From Lagopus muta (taxonomy: Eukaryota; Chordata; Aves; Galliformes; Phasianidae), in the NCBI RefSeq assembly GCF_023343835.1, contig NC_064439.1:39735508-39799507 (forward strand): a stretch of DNA of 64,000 bases. Reading direction: 5' to 3'. The notes beneath the pieces are model-generated. The model was not told the origin of the DNA, did no database searches, and saw only the letters and a list, made by a program, of their open reading frames with translations. The position numbers were made by a program, and so were the translations under genes. Shown here in pieces: positions 43,801 through 55,400 of this stretch; position 1 is the first letter of the stretch; each line of letters opens with the position of its first letter.

Positions 43801-46145
43801 AGGAGGACAGGATGCCATTCAGAGGGATCTAGAATGGCATTGAGCATTGGGCCCAGGTGAACCTCACGAGGTTGAACAAATCCAAGTGCAAGGTCTTGCA
43901 CCTGGGTCAAGGCAACCCCTATTACCAATACAAGATGGGAGACGAAAGGATTGAGTGCAGCTCAGCTGAAAAGGACCTGGGGGTATTGGTGGATGGGAAG
44001 CTGGACATGAACCAGCAATGTGCCCCTGCAGTCCAGAAAGCCACTCATATCCTGGGCTGCATCAAAAGAAGTGTGGGCAGCAGGGGGAGGGAGGTGATCC
44101 TGCCCCTCTGCTCTGTGCTGGTGAGGCCTCACCTGGAATACTGCACCCAAATGTGGAGTGCTCACTACAGGAGAGACATGGATCATTTTTGTTGCCCTCC
44201 TCTGGATGCACTCCAACAGCTCCAAGTAATGGAACACCTGCCCTGTAAGGATAGGCTGAGAGCTGGGGCTGTTCAGCCTGGAGAAGAGGAGACTTCAAAG
44301 TGACCTGAGAGCAGCCTTTCAGTACCTAAAGAGGAGCTACAGGAAAGGGGACAGACTCTTTAGATGGGTCTGTGGTAATAGAATGAAGGGAAATGGTTTC
44401 ATGCTCAAAGAGAGAAGATCTAGGTTAGATATAAGGAAAAAGTCTTCTACAGTGAGGGTGGTGAGGCACAGGAACAGGTTGCCCAGTGATGTGATGGAAA
44501 CTTTCAAGGCCGGGCTGGGTCAGGCCCTGAGCACCCTGACCTAGCTGTGGTGTCCCTGTTCATGGCAGCGGAGCTGGACTAGGTGATCTTTGAAAGTCCC
44601 TTAATAGTCTGAGGGTTCTATTATTCTATTCTGTAACAAAGATGGGTGATTTTTGAAACCAACACCCTATTTAGCAGTCCACCCCAGTGATAATCAGTGT
44701 GTAATCCCCAAAGTAACAAAGAATCCCTATTTTAACAGACAGCTAATAGATGCTAATATTAGCTGAATCACAGCGATTTCCAAAAATCCTTCCTAAAACA
44801 TTTCTCTTACTGGAGATACTGAGGATTCCATCCTCAGTAATTCCTGGTGTTTCTTTTAAATACTTTGACCAAGAACTCCAGAACAGTGCATTTTGGTAAA
44901 TGGAAACAAAAGGAAGGAGAAAATTTGTCAGAAATCAGGAGAGTGAATGATTATAATTCAGTTTTCTTTTTCCTCTTGTTGTAGGACAAGTATAGACCAC
45001 CAACTGTTTTTGAAACCTATCGAGCAGCTACCCATGATGGTTAGGGCAGCCCCCTCATAACTTCTCTTTCTCCTACCTGGAAAGCTTTTTAAGCAATGCT
45101 TCTGCTCAGGTAACAAATTGAAGACTTTGCTGCACTGGTGAAGTTGCACATGTAATATTTCATTCTATTCCATCAGACTACTGATACAAATGATCTGCTT
45201 GTTTGGCAGCCACAGCCAGCAGATCTTACTTGATGAATCAATCTCTAGGTGACAAAGTAAAAGCTTACATTCTGTTATATCTATTTAAAGTATTCTTGGA
45301 CATGATGTTTTTAAAACGCTATTAAGAAAACATTGCTTTTGGCAGCACTTAGTCTTACCTTTACCTTTCTTTTCCTTTTGACTCTGTGTGAGCTAAAGTT
45401 TAAAAACAGAATGTCCTCTTCTCTGCGCAGTGAGCACACGAGAGTGTTGGAAATCACCTATGATTCCTCTGAGCATGAAACATCTGACTGAACAGCCACT
45501 TCGCCGGAAAACAGGCACCGACACACTTAAGAGTCAGCAGCCAGTCCCACTGCCCCCCTGTGAGTACTTCCCCTCTCTGTTCCTCACACCGTTACCAGCA
45601 CCGCCGGACAGACAGCAGCACGAATCGCGCGCCCACGTGCTGAAGGCACTCAGAATATGACAACAAGCAGGCAAAAGGGGAGCCTGCATTTTCCGGTGCG
45701 CGCAGGACCGCCCGGTGAGAAGCAGCGTCTCAGCCGTCCGGACGGGTTACCATCACTGTGCGTGGTGCTCTACAGGAGGCAGGAAAGGCGCTGCCGGGGC
45801 GTGCGAGGAGCGGCCAAGTCCACAGCCATACCCCGAGCTTCAGAGCAGGGTTTCCACCTCCTCTTTCACCCCCGTAGCTCTCTGCAGAAAGCGCTGCCCC
45901 TCAGATTCTAAGCCTCGGCACCGAGCAGCACAGCCGTGCTGGCGGCGGCCTTTCGCCTCAGCCGGGACACGAGAAAGGAGCGCGCCCCGTTCCGCCCCGC
46001 CGCGCCCGGAGGCACTCACCGGCTGGAGGGCTTTGTGCACCAGCCGCCAGCCCCGCAGGTGCCGCAGGGTGCAGCCGCAGCGGCGGCGGAGGGGCGGCTT
46101 GGCCCGCGGCTCGGTGGTCTCGTTGTAGACGCCGCCGTTCTCCAT
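37736..46145 (-). CDS. CMTM6: CMTM6, CKLF-like MARVEL transmembrane protein 6 (four exons)
   Basis: The coding exons, in order, are 46145-46020, 41033-40857, 39420-39322 and 37885-37736. All junctions are phase 0, with GT donors and AG acceptors. The product is 183 residues, the length I recall for human CMTM6. It begins MENGGVY (human MENGAVY) and ends QPLNKPS (human EPLNA). Helices lie near residues 36-51, 65-86 ([18 protein letters not shown] is nearly the human motif), 106-122 and 135-153, followed by a polar cytosolic tail. In mammals CMTM6 sits at the plasma membrane and recycling endosomes and protects PD-L1 from lysosomal breakdown. Whether that holds in birds is inference. Exon 1 diverges most from human in the basic stretch at residues 14-36. 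Intron 2 contains a mariner-like remnant and intron 1 a CR1. Confidence 0.95.
37886..39321 (-). other. CMTM6: CMTM6 intron 3
   Basis: A 1,436-base intron. It contains an AT dinucleotide tract near 38128-38147 and an A-rich patch near 38510-38530. Nothing else is recognisable. Confidence 0.85.
38128..38147. repeat. AT dinucleotide tract
   Basis: Alternating TATGTATG and (TA)n of about 20 bases, followed by a T run. Simple repeat in CMTM6 intron 3. Confidence 0.85.
39322..39420 (-). CDS. CMTM6: CMTM6 exon 3
   Basis: This exon encodes residues 102-134, [20 protein letters not shown] and on to EKAAC, in phase 0 at both sides. The acceptor is TTATTTGCAG and the donor is GTAAGT. It carries helix 3. 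The open frame runs on at both ends into intron. Confidence 0.95.
39472..39490. repeat. CAAA microsatellite
   Basis: About five copies of the tetranucleotide CAAA in CMTM6 intron 2. Confidence 0.85.
40029..40603 (+). mobile_element. Mariner-like DNA transposon remnant (Galluhop type)
   Basis: The ends are inverted: CAAGTAATGCCTCCTAATTT at the left matches the reverse complement of the right end (CAAAAGCAATGCCTCCTATTT). Between them, at about 40278-40390, the + strand reads like a mariner transposase N-terminal piece, [16 protein letters not shown] then a stop, followed by [14 protein letters not shown]. The element is far shorter than an intact 1.3-kb mariner, with most of the catalytic part missing and stops in frame, so it is dead. 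Its flanks are AT-rich, and a TA duplication is likely but not certain. The family name is from memory of chicken repeats. Confidence 0.8.
40857..41033 (-). CDS. CMTM6: CMTM6 exon 2
   Basis: This exon encodes residues 43-101, [16 protein letters not shown] to GKDKVNKM, in phase 0 at both sides. The acceptor is TTTGTTTGCAG and the donor is GTAAGG. It carries the end of helix 1, the Cys-containing loop ([10 protein letters not shown]) and helix 2. Confidence 0.95.
41034..46019 (-). other. CMTM6: CMTM6 intron 1
   Basis: A 5.0-kb intron. It holds a 1-kb CR1 with a reverse-transcriptase remnant at 43640-44640 and short A/T runs. CpG-rich DNA begins near 45600 and leads into exon 1. No other exon is seen. 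Confidence 0.85.
43640..44640 (+). mobile_element. CR1 LINE, 1-kb copy with reverse-transcriptase C-terminal remnant
   Basis: The + strand carries the catalytic-box-like FVDDTKLWG at about 43752-43778, then a 148-codon open frame from 43857 with [24 protein letters not shown] and [13 protein letters not shown]. These are the conserved C-terminal motifs of CR1 ORF2. The element then runs through the 3' UTR and ends in TTCTATTATTCTATTCTGT. The 5' part is missing, and frame changes lie between the catalytic box and the 148-codon frame, so it cannot move. It lies antisense in CMTM6 intron 1 and is younger-looking than the other copies. Confidence 0.9.
46020..46145 (-). CDS. CMTM6: CMTM6 exon 1 coding part
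   Basis: This exon encodes residues 1-42, [20 protein letters not shown] to HKALQP, then the donor GTGAGT. The start is the first ATG in the CpG-rich 5' region and matches the human N-terminus. The Arg/Cys-rich middle is not conserved with human. Confidence 0.92.
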
Positions 46146-46330
46146 GGCCGCGCTGCCGAGCCGGCGAGAAGCGAAAGCAAAAGGGCGGCGGCTGGAGCGG
46201 CGCGGCAGGGAACGGGAACGGGAAGGCGGAGGCAGCGCCCCGCCCGCCGACGCTGAAACAAAAGCGCTTCCTGCGAGCCCCGTGCACGAGAGCAGGGGCG
46301 GGCAGCAGCGAGCCGCTCTGGTGCTGGCGT
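46146..46330 (-). promoter_or_regulatory. CMTM6: CpG-island promoter and 5' UTR of CMTM6
   Basis: GC-rich sequence with CpG throughout. There are GC boxes near 46237-46250 (GCCCCGCCCGCC on +) and 46296-46306 (GGGGCGGGCAG), and no TATA box is evident. The CpG-rich region spans about 45900-46480. The transcription start cannot be fixed from sequence. Confidence 0.65.
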
Positions 46331-46394
46331 GTGCCGTCCTTTGCACGGGGGCTGGGACGCGTCCCTGTGAACTTTCACCAGACGGCGGTAGGCG

Positions 46395-46530
46395 CGACCA
46401 CGGGAGCTCAAGGAGTGTTTGGACGGCGCTCCTAGACGTTGGGTTTGGATTCTGGATAGCGCTGTGTGGAGCCGGGGTCGGACTCGATGGTCTTCGTGGG
46501 TCCCTTCCAACTCTGTTCTGTGATTCCAGT
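46395..46530 (+). mobile_element. CR1 tail in the CMTM6 upstream region
   Basis: The segment CAAGGAGTGTTTGGACGGCG, GACGTTGGGTTTGGATTCTG and GGACTCGATGGTCTTCGTGG, ending TTCTGTGATTCC, is a CR1 3' end. It starts about 250 bases upstream of the CMTM6 ATG, on the opposite strand, and is itself CpG-rich. Confidence 0.85.
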
Positions 46531-49500
46531 GTGCTGCTGTACCTCTACCCGCACCTAATTTCATAGGCAGCTACAGCTCGTGCTGCCATGTGGAAATAGA
46601 TGAAGACTTTTGTGTATAAGCAAAAGTGTACCACATTGACTTTAATTAGCGTATTATCCACAGAACTATTATGGTCCTTCACAGTCAAATTCAGATATAC
46701 TTTGCTAAGTATGATCTACTGATAGAAAAGCAGCAGTTTGCTTTCTCGGCCTTAGTTCTACTCGTGCTTTGTTTAAGCACAGTCTGTGCTGAAGGAGCCA
46801 AGTGAATGGTCACACTGCCCATCTCAGCCCAGCAGCGCAGGACGTGTGTGCAGCACCGAGAGATCAGGCACCATCTGTGCCTGCTGGGAGCCGCCGTGCC
46901 TGGACAGCTAAAGGCAGAGCAGGTAAAGGCACTTGGGGTGTGCTCTGGGCTACTGTTTGCTAGCAGGCTGTAAATGGCACCACTCCCTGTAGGAAAACAC
47001 AACCCAGAGGAACAGTGTGGGAGCCCTGGGCTGGGTGGTGCGGGTGTGTTTGTGCCAGTAACAGTGCCTGTTGCAGGAGCTGGCTTTAGAGGCAAGTGAG
47101 TCGGCAAACCTTGTGATTCCTCAGGCACAGGAGTTCCCAGTGAAATGAGGAAGGTATTGCTGTGAGTGCACCACAGCTTCTGCTGGGGGTTGGGACGTGT
47201 CTAATGCAGTTTTGCATGCAGCATCCCAGGAGTGCAGGGCTGAGCAGGTAGGTGTAGTGAATGATATTTACTGTTATGGATCCAGAGTACTGCTGTGCCT
47301 TCATTGCTGGTTTTTACATTAGTAGGGTGTAAGGAAGGCTGTATTACAGAGGCCTTTTCTAAAGGAATTTCCCATTTGGTTTTATTGTGTGTTTATGTTT
47401 CAAAATTGGCTGAATGACCACAATATGTCCTATGTAGTGAGACTACTCTTGTCTGAGGGAGACAAGGCTTAAGCAGATAGAAGCAGTTGTGAGTTCTCCT
47501 TAGTAAGTATTCAGTACCATCTAAGGATACCTGCAGCTGTTCCCAGTCTTGTTACCCATGCCCTAAGGCAGCCTTACAAAAGGATGAATGCAGATGTTAC
47601 TGCTGAGGACAACTCTTGAAAGGAGCTGCTTCTCAAGGACCAATAGAGAAACTACACAAAGTTGACTGAAGATAAAATATATTGTAACCTTTTTCTACTT
47701 ACTGCTGTTTCCTCAGATTTGTTTTTCCTGCTCAGGCCTTCAACAGGAAGTGTAAAAGCTGGCTTGCCATTTAAATCCTAGATTATTTAGGCTGCTTTCT
47801 TTATTTGTAAGGCAACACATGGAAAGCAAAACAACCACAAAGATCTGTAGCAGAGAGGGAATGAAAACCAGACAGCGCAGGACAAAATACCTTAAAAACA
47901 GTTGCAGCGTTTTGTTAAAACATGCAAATGCTGCTGTGCACACAATCTGGAGCTGTTCCTTACCTTTTCACTAGAACTGTCTTTCAAGTACAGCTTTAAA
48001 GTTCACTCCCCTTTAAAGAGGGAATGCAGATCAAAACAGTAGTTGTGATTCGTAATGTCTGTTCAAACAGACATTCGTAATGTCTGTAAACAACTGCAAT
48101 TAGCCGGCTGTGATGTAATAGAAATCCCATTGCAGGTAGGCACCATCAAGAAATCTTACTCAATTTCTTCTCTTTATGCATTGACAGAGTTTTCAAAAAT
48201 TAAAGTCTGTCTCACTCATGCAACCTCTACCAGAATGGCAAAGCCTGAGCTTAAAGCAGGACACTGCAGCAGAAAGCAGTCCCAGAATTAGGTTGTAAAC
48301 TGCCACAACGTCTCCACTCAGCCAAGGAGTAGGAGGTTGGTGGGAGCAGATTAGTGATGAGTGACCTACTTTTCTCCCGCATTACATCTTCTCCAAAGAT
48401 AACCACCACAGTGTCCATAAATCAGTACCTATTAAATGGAGAAACCTACGTCATTAGGGGAGATTACAGCATAGCTTTATAACACGGACATCAGTCCTCA
48501 CTGCATTGAAAAAATTTACAAAAGAAGTGTGACTGGAGTGACAAAACAGTTGAATAAATTTCAGCCCCTGGGATATGGTGAGTACAGGCCAGGTATCATC
48601 CCAGTTTTTACAAAGTGAAGCCCCAGTAAACCTTTGGAACTAACTTCGTTCTGTGTTACAGAATTACCAATTAAGCTGAAACATAAATCCTTCACTCCCT
48701 TGACCTGACTTCTCACAAATGAATTCTCATTTTCCCATGTTCAGAAATACAATTCTGTCCTTTTATTTTCCTTTGAGGAGAGGAGACTTTCTTTTCAGAA
48801 GAAAAAGTATAAGAATAGGAAAGCAATTTAAAAGCCCAAACCACCAAAGGACGCAGGCTCCATTTCATTTGAAGAGTGGTGAGGCAGATCACCACAGAAC
48901 AAGTTGGGAAACTCCACAGAAACTCCACAGTCATAGGCATGGCTCCCTTCTGGCTTTGGTTCCCATGCAGGCATCTAACAGCATCCTTTCACACAAGTTC
49001 TCTGCATGAGATGACCAGCTAGCCATGGGAATCATAGAGCAAGGTCTGTAACAAGCAGACAAACTCAGACAAGACTTGCACACGTTGCATCTCCTGACTC
49101 TTGCTCAGCTCCAAAGGCTCTATGTCTGGGCTCAGTGTTGGAGCTGAACTTCACAAAGCCTGAGCACTGTGCTAACTAGCCCCAAGGTGGGATTTTTAAA
49201 CAGCCAAAGATCAGGAATCAGTATTTCTAACAGCTATTTCTGAATAGCCTTCATGGCACCAAAACAAATAAAATGCTCAACTCTCTCCATGTTTCCCAAA
49301 TGCTGGGCTGGGATAATTCTTGTTACTGGTTTTCTGCAATGCATCTGCATAAAAAGAATTCTAAAGCCATGAGGTATTTGACAGCTAATGGTTCTACAAC
49401 TGCAAATTAAGTAGTATTATTTCAAAATACAAGAATCTTGTTTGTTATATTTTAGTTTGATTAAGGGACAGCATACTTTCTCATTATAGGGTTAACCATA

Positions 49501-51540
49501 CTTAATACAATTCATTCAGAATACTGAATAGTGGACTGGCACGTAGGGACCGCTTACCATTAATCGACTGTTCCAACTGCAGAACTTACAATTCTGCCTA
49601 TGGTGGTGATTCAGCAAAGGTGACACATGGAGAAATGCATGACCTGCTGATGAATAACTGCATGGAGTGAACTGACCTGGAAGGTGGGGCGGGAGAAGCT
49701 TCCCATCAGGGATGCAGGGCATGCATCACCATCAGAACACTGGGAAAGCTCGACAATATATTAGAAGCCATCAAACTAGATGGTTTCTATTGATTTTAGA
49801 TGGCCTTTTATTCTTCTTCTGTGGAGGCAGGGACTGGGGAAAACCTTACTAATGACTCATTGGAATTTCACTTCATAAAAAGAAGTTCTAGAAACAGAAA
49901 GTCACTTCTGTGTATTTAAAACTTCTAAATATGTTCCTTCCCTAACCACTGCTAGCTGGTTGGTTCTTAAAGATTTTTATTACTATTATTTTTTACAAAA
50001 AGGCTAAGAAAGAACTTTCTCTACCTGGCCTTTCTGTTCAACAGCATCAAAGTCGTTAGCCTTCCTACTTCAAGTTTAAGTTCTCTTTAGGCTGCCATCA
50101 CTACAGCCTGTTTATGCTGGTTGGACAGCTTCGACAACAGCAGATAGAGAAAGTGGAATTTACCAGAAGCAGCGTGCAAAGGAAGGCTTTGTGAAAGGGC
50201 TATTTCCACTTCTTTCAGGCACCAAAGCCACCCATTGGTGAAAACAATGAAAGGATACTTGGAAAGGACACCTCTTCCTTATTCATCATTGTTCTTCGGT
50301 GCCCTAAACTGTGGGCGTGGGAGATTTGCAATGATCTCAGTTCTACAAGGAATAACAGCACCAGTAACATCAAGTGCATTTCTAATCATTCCTGCGTGCC
50401 TTTAATACCTTTGGTGTTACTTAGTACAAGGCTCTGGCCTAGCACACAAGAAGAGCAGATGATGATTTTTCATAAAGTAGCATTTCAAAGTGTTTTGCAG
50501 TGTGGATACTGCAAAACCACTACACAATAAAGAAGTTACTTTGCACTTTCAGAGCTAAGCCTGTGTAGTTAAGGAACCAGCTACCAATAAAATAAACTCC
50601 TTTAGGGGATTTCCTTTCCTCTACATCTTGATATAATTTCTTTGATTAGAGTGGTTGTAATAAACCTGCTCTGCAAATTTTAAGCTGAAAGATCACTATT
50701 TCCAGGCAGTTCTCACATTTCAGCTGAAAACATGGCAGTCTCTGAAATGTGTATATGACTTCTCAGTTATATAGACAGACTCGCTACCGTACCAACTTGA
50801 AATTTCTACTTATACACCTGAAATGTAGTTACCAGTCTGTTGGGTTGCAGCCTTTTTCACTGGGAGCGAACCTAAATTGGAATTTAATACAACTAGCATC
50901 ACATTCAAAATACAGAAGATGTACTCCTTCATCAGGAGCCTTTAGAAGTTTCCTAAATAAGCTGGAGAAAGTAAGGCTTTATTTAAAAAATCCAAAACAA
51001 ATAACAAAACAAACAAATGAAAAAAAAACAACCACAAAACCTTAAACTCATTGAAGTTACTTGGTAATTATTAGATTGGGATATACTTTTTACACTTAGT
51101 ATCCTGTGGCTATCAGTAGGAAAAGCCCACAAGCTTGAAACAGAACAGTGAAGGGATGCTCAGTGTTTGTGTACTGAAAGCTGAAGCCCTGACCTTGGTC
51201 AGCTATCTAATACAACACTTGATAATCTTTATGGTCCTTTTCAACCCAGGCCATTGTAACATGCTGGAGTTGTCAGCAGGATTGTTGGTGTGCTTGCAGC
51301 AGAACCCACACAAGTCTGAGAAGCAAGTTTTACTGCTAGCAACAAACACAGCAGACTTTTATCCAGTTCCTCCCAGAAACAGTGCTGTAAGGAAGTTTAA
51401 GTCTCTACCAGTGATACTATTCAAACAGAGGTACAAGATAAAGTGTAATTTAAGATGTTTTACATCACATCCTCAAATTTAGCTGTAAACAAAGAATGCC
51501 AAGGCTTCAATGAAAGTTACTTAAATTTGAATGCAGAGAA
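46531..51540. other. Intergenic interval between CMTM6 promoter and DYNC1LI1 3' end
   Basis: About 5 kb. I see no exon, RNA gene or named repeat family. Short frames of up to 145 codons (46691-47128 on -) have no recognisable domain. A local direct repeat, GTAATGTCTGTTCAAACAGACATTCGTAATGTCTG at about 48053-48088, forms a small hairpin-like unit. Confidence 0.65.
48053..48088. repeat. Small direct and inverted repeat
   Basis: CGTAATGTCTGT occurs twice, 24 bases apart. TGTCTGTTCAAACAGACA between them is a near-perfect palindrome. The function is unknown. Confidence 0.7.
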
Positions 51541-51543
51541 CAC

Positions 51544-52337
51544 TTTATTAACTGATTACAGTTTTGATGACCAATCTTAAACCATAATTAATATGGGAAA
51601 CATAGTGGGGGACATTAAGGCTGAGCCATATATATATAGACAAATCTGGATACTGATAATCTGTACATTTAACCTCTGCTTTTTCTTTATACATCTTTTA
51701 TTCAGTGTCTGAAATTAATCAAAGAAAACAACGAAAAAACTGGCCACTAATTTAAGATCTTAGTCTGGAATGAAATTTTTGCATGGGTTTTTGAATGCAA
51801 TATAGATCTCAGGGCATTTCAAACAAACAGATTTGCAAACATGCTCCAAATCAAGCATTCAAGTATACTTGGAGTTTGTCATTACAGTTTTGTGCAAGTG
51901 ATTTTATTTTCCAACAACCAGTAGTAGTTCTCTCCTTTAGAAGTTTACGCTCTACTTAAGAGGGTATTAAAATCAACTAATAAGTTGGGAAATCAATATA
52001 AATTAAGTGCCTGTGGTGTGCATCAGCTTCCTGCTCTAAGCAACCTTTATCTGTAAGTGGACATAATTGTCAGTTTCACAGAATTACACTGACTTATCAA
52101 CAAAACCCAGAAATTTATCTACTATTCTTGCACTGTGAACAGTAGTCCTACATGATGTGATACCATTTTTCACCTGTACAGCTCCCTTTTGTAAAGTTGG
52201 GCAACACATGAAAGAAAGACAAACTGTTTGTGTTCTGAAACGACGTTTCAGTTCTTTTGTTCCAGTCACTGAAGGAAGAGGCAGAGGCAAGTTTGAATTA
52301 CCCCAGAAAACTGAATAATTGGTTTTATTTGGTGTCT
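51544..52337 (-). other. DYNC1LI1: DYNC1LI1 3' UTR
   Basis: This follows the stop codon on the - strand. AATAAA lies at 51544-51549 and an earlier AATAAA at 51697-51702. A 3' UTR of about 650 to 800 bases is close to what I recall for human. I see no repeat in it. Confidence 0.65.
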
Positions 52338-52450
52338 TCAAGATGCTTCACCTTCTGTGGGAGACGTAGGTGATGTAGGAGAAACCATTTCAGGTTTTCG
52401 TGAAATTCTGTCCAGTTCTGCCTGAACATCTGTTAAAACTGGCTTCTGAC
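52338..52450 (-). CDS. DYNC1LI1: DYNC1LI1 exon 13 with stop
   Basis: This exon completes a split Gly codon and encodes [20 protein letters not shown], then [16 protein letters not shown] and TGA. The acceptor is TCTTTTGTAG. It contains the second adaptor-binding helix. Confidence 0.95.
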
Positions 52451-55400
52451 CTACAAAAGAAATGCACATCACTCAGTGATGTTAATGAAGCCATTTTGGG
52501 AAAGACTTTGTATTTTCAGTTCTCAAGAAGCATCTGCAAATCTGCAAATCTGTTATTGCTTCAGGCAAATCCTAGAAACTTTACTCTGTAACCTAAAGCA
52601 TGCAGTAAATGCCTAAGGCCAAAAATCAGCAGCAAAGGAACAGAAGAAATAGAGTCACATCATCTATTTCAGATTTTTCAAAGTAACTTCCATAACTGTA
52701 TATAAAGCTATGGGCATATGAAGAGTTAATGTAAAGTCTAGAAAATACACTGCTCTGTATTCTGTAAATTGTGAATACTTCTGAATGATTTGCTGTATCA
52801 GCTGTATTTTGAAGTAATTCTGAATAGAAATCAGGAGTTTTGCCACAGGCCAGAGTGTGTTCCACAAACTTGGTCAGCTGAAGTTGACACTGCTGCTCGA
52901 GGTGCATGCACACCTGCAGGTGGCAAATCCCTCACTCTCCTCACCTGCTTACCTCCCCCATAACTTGGGATAGCACAAACATTTATACACTCACAATTAA
53001 ACTTGACCCTAGCTTGCAATACACCTTTTTTTCCTCCTCCCCCAAGTCACTCATAACTCTTATTCCCCAGCCTTCCATGCATCTAGCTTTAAAGGAATCA
53101 CTGTCAGACATTCCAGATGAATACTAAACATGCTGTTGGAAGAAAATACTAAATTGATTGACTGCTGAAGTCACTCAGTCAAAACCTTCATCAAATCAGA
53201 GCTATAGCACTGGCAAAAGGAAGTTTAAAAAGTATTAAGAAGTTAAAAAGTATTGAAGTCATTTTAACATCAATGATAAAAATACACATCACTTTGAAAT
53301 GAAGTCCCAATGTATCTGAATAATATTAAGATTATTTATGGCATAAGCTGCTCACACAGCTACAAGAGAAGGTTTTCTTTGATCCTCTGAGCCTTAAGAA
53401 GGGCAGGCAATACTGAATCACTGTGACAATAAGAAGCCATATCCAACAAAACATGCAGTTACAAGTAGTAGTGTTCATACTTCTGACAGACTACACTGAA
53501 TGATGCGCAGCTCAGTCTGAATTGTAAGCTGATCTTTTTAGCATACCTGACTTTTTTGCTGATGGTGGTAGATTGCTGCCAGTACCTCCTGTGCTGCCAC
53601 CTCCGGGACTGCCACCAACACCACCAGGGCCACCAGGGGAACCAGTTTTCTTACTCAACAGACTATTGAAGAAGTTTGCCAGGACTCCCTCACTGGTAGC
53701 TCCTGCTGCAAGGAGGCAGGAGTGAGTGGTAGGAAAGACAAAAAACATCCAAACATTGTCCAGATAAATAGCAATTCAATATTTTGGTTATGCTAAATAA
53801 GCATATTAAAGAAAGGTACTTCCCCAAATTAATTCTTGTTCCCGAAAAGAAAAAGGTACCTTTCATGTTGGGATCAATTTTTTTGGATCCAGCAGGGATA
53901 GGTGTAACACTGGCAACATTGGATGTTACAGATCTATTTGGTGTCCTAGGAGATCCTCCAGGAACTCTCGGTGAGGCATCCTGTGCAAAGAAAGAGGAGA
54001 AAATTAAAAAGTCTTCCAGAGAATCAAATCATGCACTGTAATTGCATGTGAAACTAAGCACCTGCTTCTCAGTTCTACTTCTTTTTTAATGTCGTTCCCC
54101 TCACAACTGAAATGAGGCAAGATTAAATTTTACGTGGTTTTTTTTTTTTTCCTCCACACTTATGACATTACAAATATTAACTTCAGTGCAACTGAAGCAC
54201 TGCTGAAGCTTCCCTCCAGGCACCTCAATGAGAAAAATGAAGCTGTTATTTTATAGTTCCTCTGATCACAGTGAAAACTCCACCGATGAGATTGCAGAGG
54301 ACCTAAAATCAGCTTCTTGGGAAGATAACACCACGTGCCACCAATTACATGGAAAGGACTAAAGGCAGTCCAAGGAAAAAAGTGAACAAGAAAGCTCCAA
54401 ACAAAATAACCCCCCCAAAACATTACTCGGTTCTTCAACGATAACAGATGTTTTTGTAAAATTGCAGTTCATCTAAAAAAAGTTGAAGTAATCTCTAAAA
54501 ATTTACATGCTCTCTATTAAACTTCTTACTTTCTAGTTATTTTGAATTTAGACATCATAACCCTCACTTAACCATATATATATTTTTCCCCCAGAGTTTC
54601 AATATTCCTAGAATGACAGTGCCAAATTTTGGATATAAAACTCACCAAAGCAATTCAGCTGACATACAGTTTGCTCCCTGGCACACTCTTGGGATGGAAA
54701 GGGTAGGCAAGTAACTGCTTAGATGCACTCTAACATTTGAAAAGTAAAGCCACAGCATTTAGCCCTTGCTGCCAATACAAGTTGTCATGCCTAGCTGAGA
54801 AGAAGTGTCATCATTTTAGAGCAGTGTAAGAAATAGGCTTTAAACACTACATAGTTTACACAAATAAATTGATCAAAGCTATTTGAACGCGCAGTTAAGA
54901 GACAAACAGCCCTCAAATACAGGTGATGGTATTGGAAGTACTTTGTTACTACTAACCACTGGCCTTCCTGCAGCAGTAGGAGGCTGTTTCGCCAATTGAG
55001 ACTGCAAGAAAGAAAAACAAACAACCAATAAACCCATGTATTATTAGATATTACAAAACTTTTTTTCTTTTCCTGAAGAATCTTGTTAGATGAAACATCA
55101 GCTGTTTGTTTTATGAACAGAACATTACCTGCTGCTTCATGAGAAACACTTGGTCATCTTCTGCAACAATTTCTTTCTCATGAACAAACTGCAACACAAA
55201 AGAAAAAAAACAAAACACTAATACCAGGATCTGCAAGAATACAACATAAAGCATAGGATACACAGTATCTGTTCACAGATGCACGCTCTGAGGCATGTTG
55301 TTATCTTATCCGGGCCTGAGCTTGGCATTACTTTCAGTGACTTTTGCACTAGCATGAAGTGGCATAAGAAATAGAAACATCTTAGATCCAGGTCTACACA

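Noticed and set aside
46016-46564. 182-codon - strand frame over the CMTM6 promoter
   Set aside because: It is a shifted frame of CMTM6 exon 1 and CpG-rich upstream DNA that runs into the CR1 tail. It has no domain and is not the MENGG frame.
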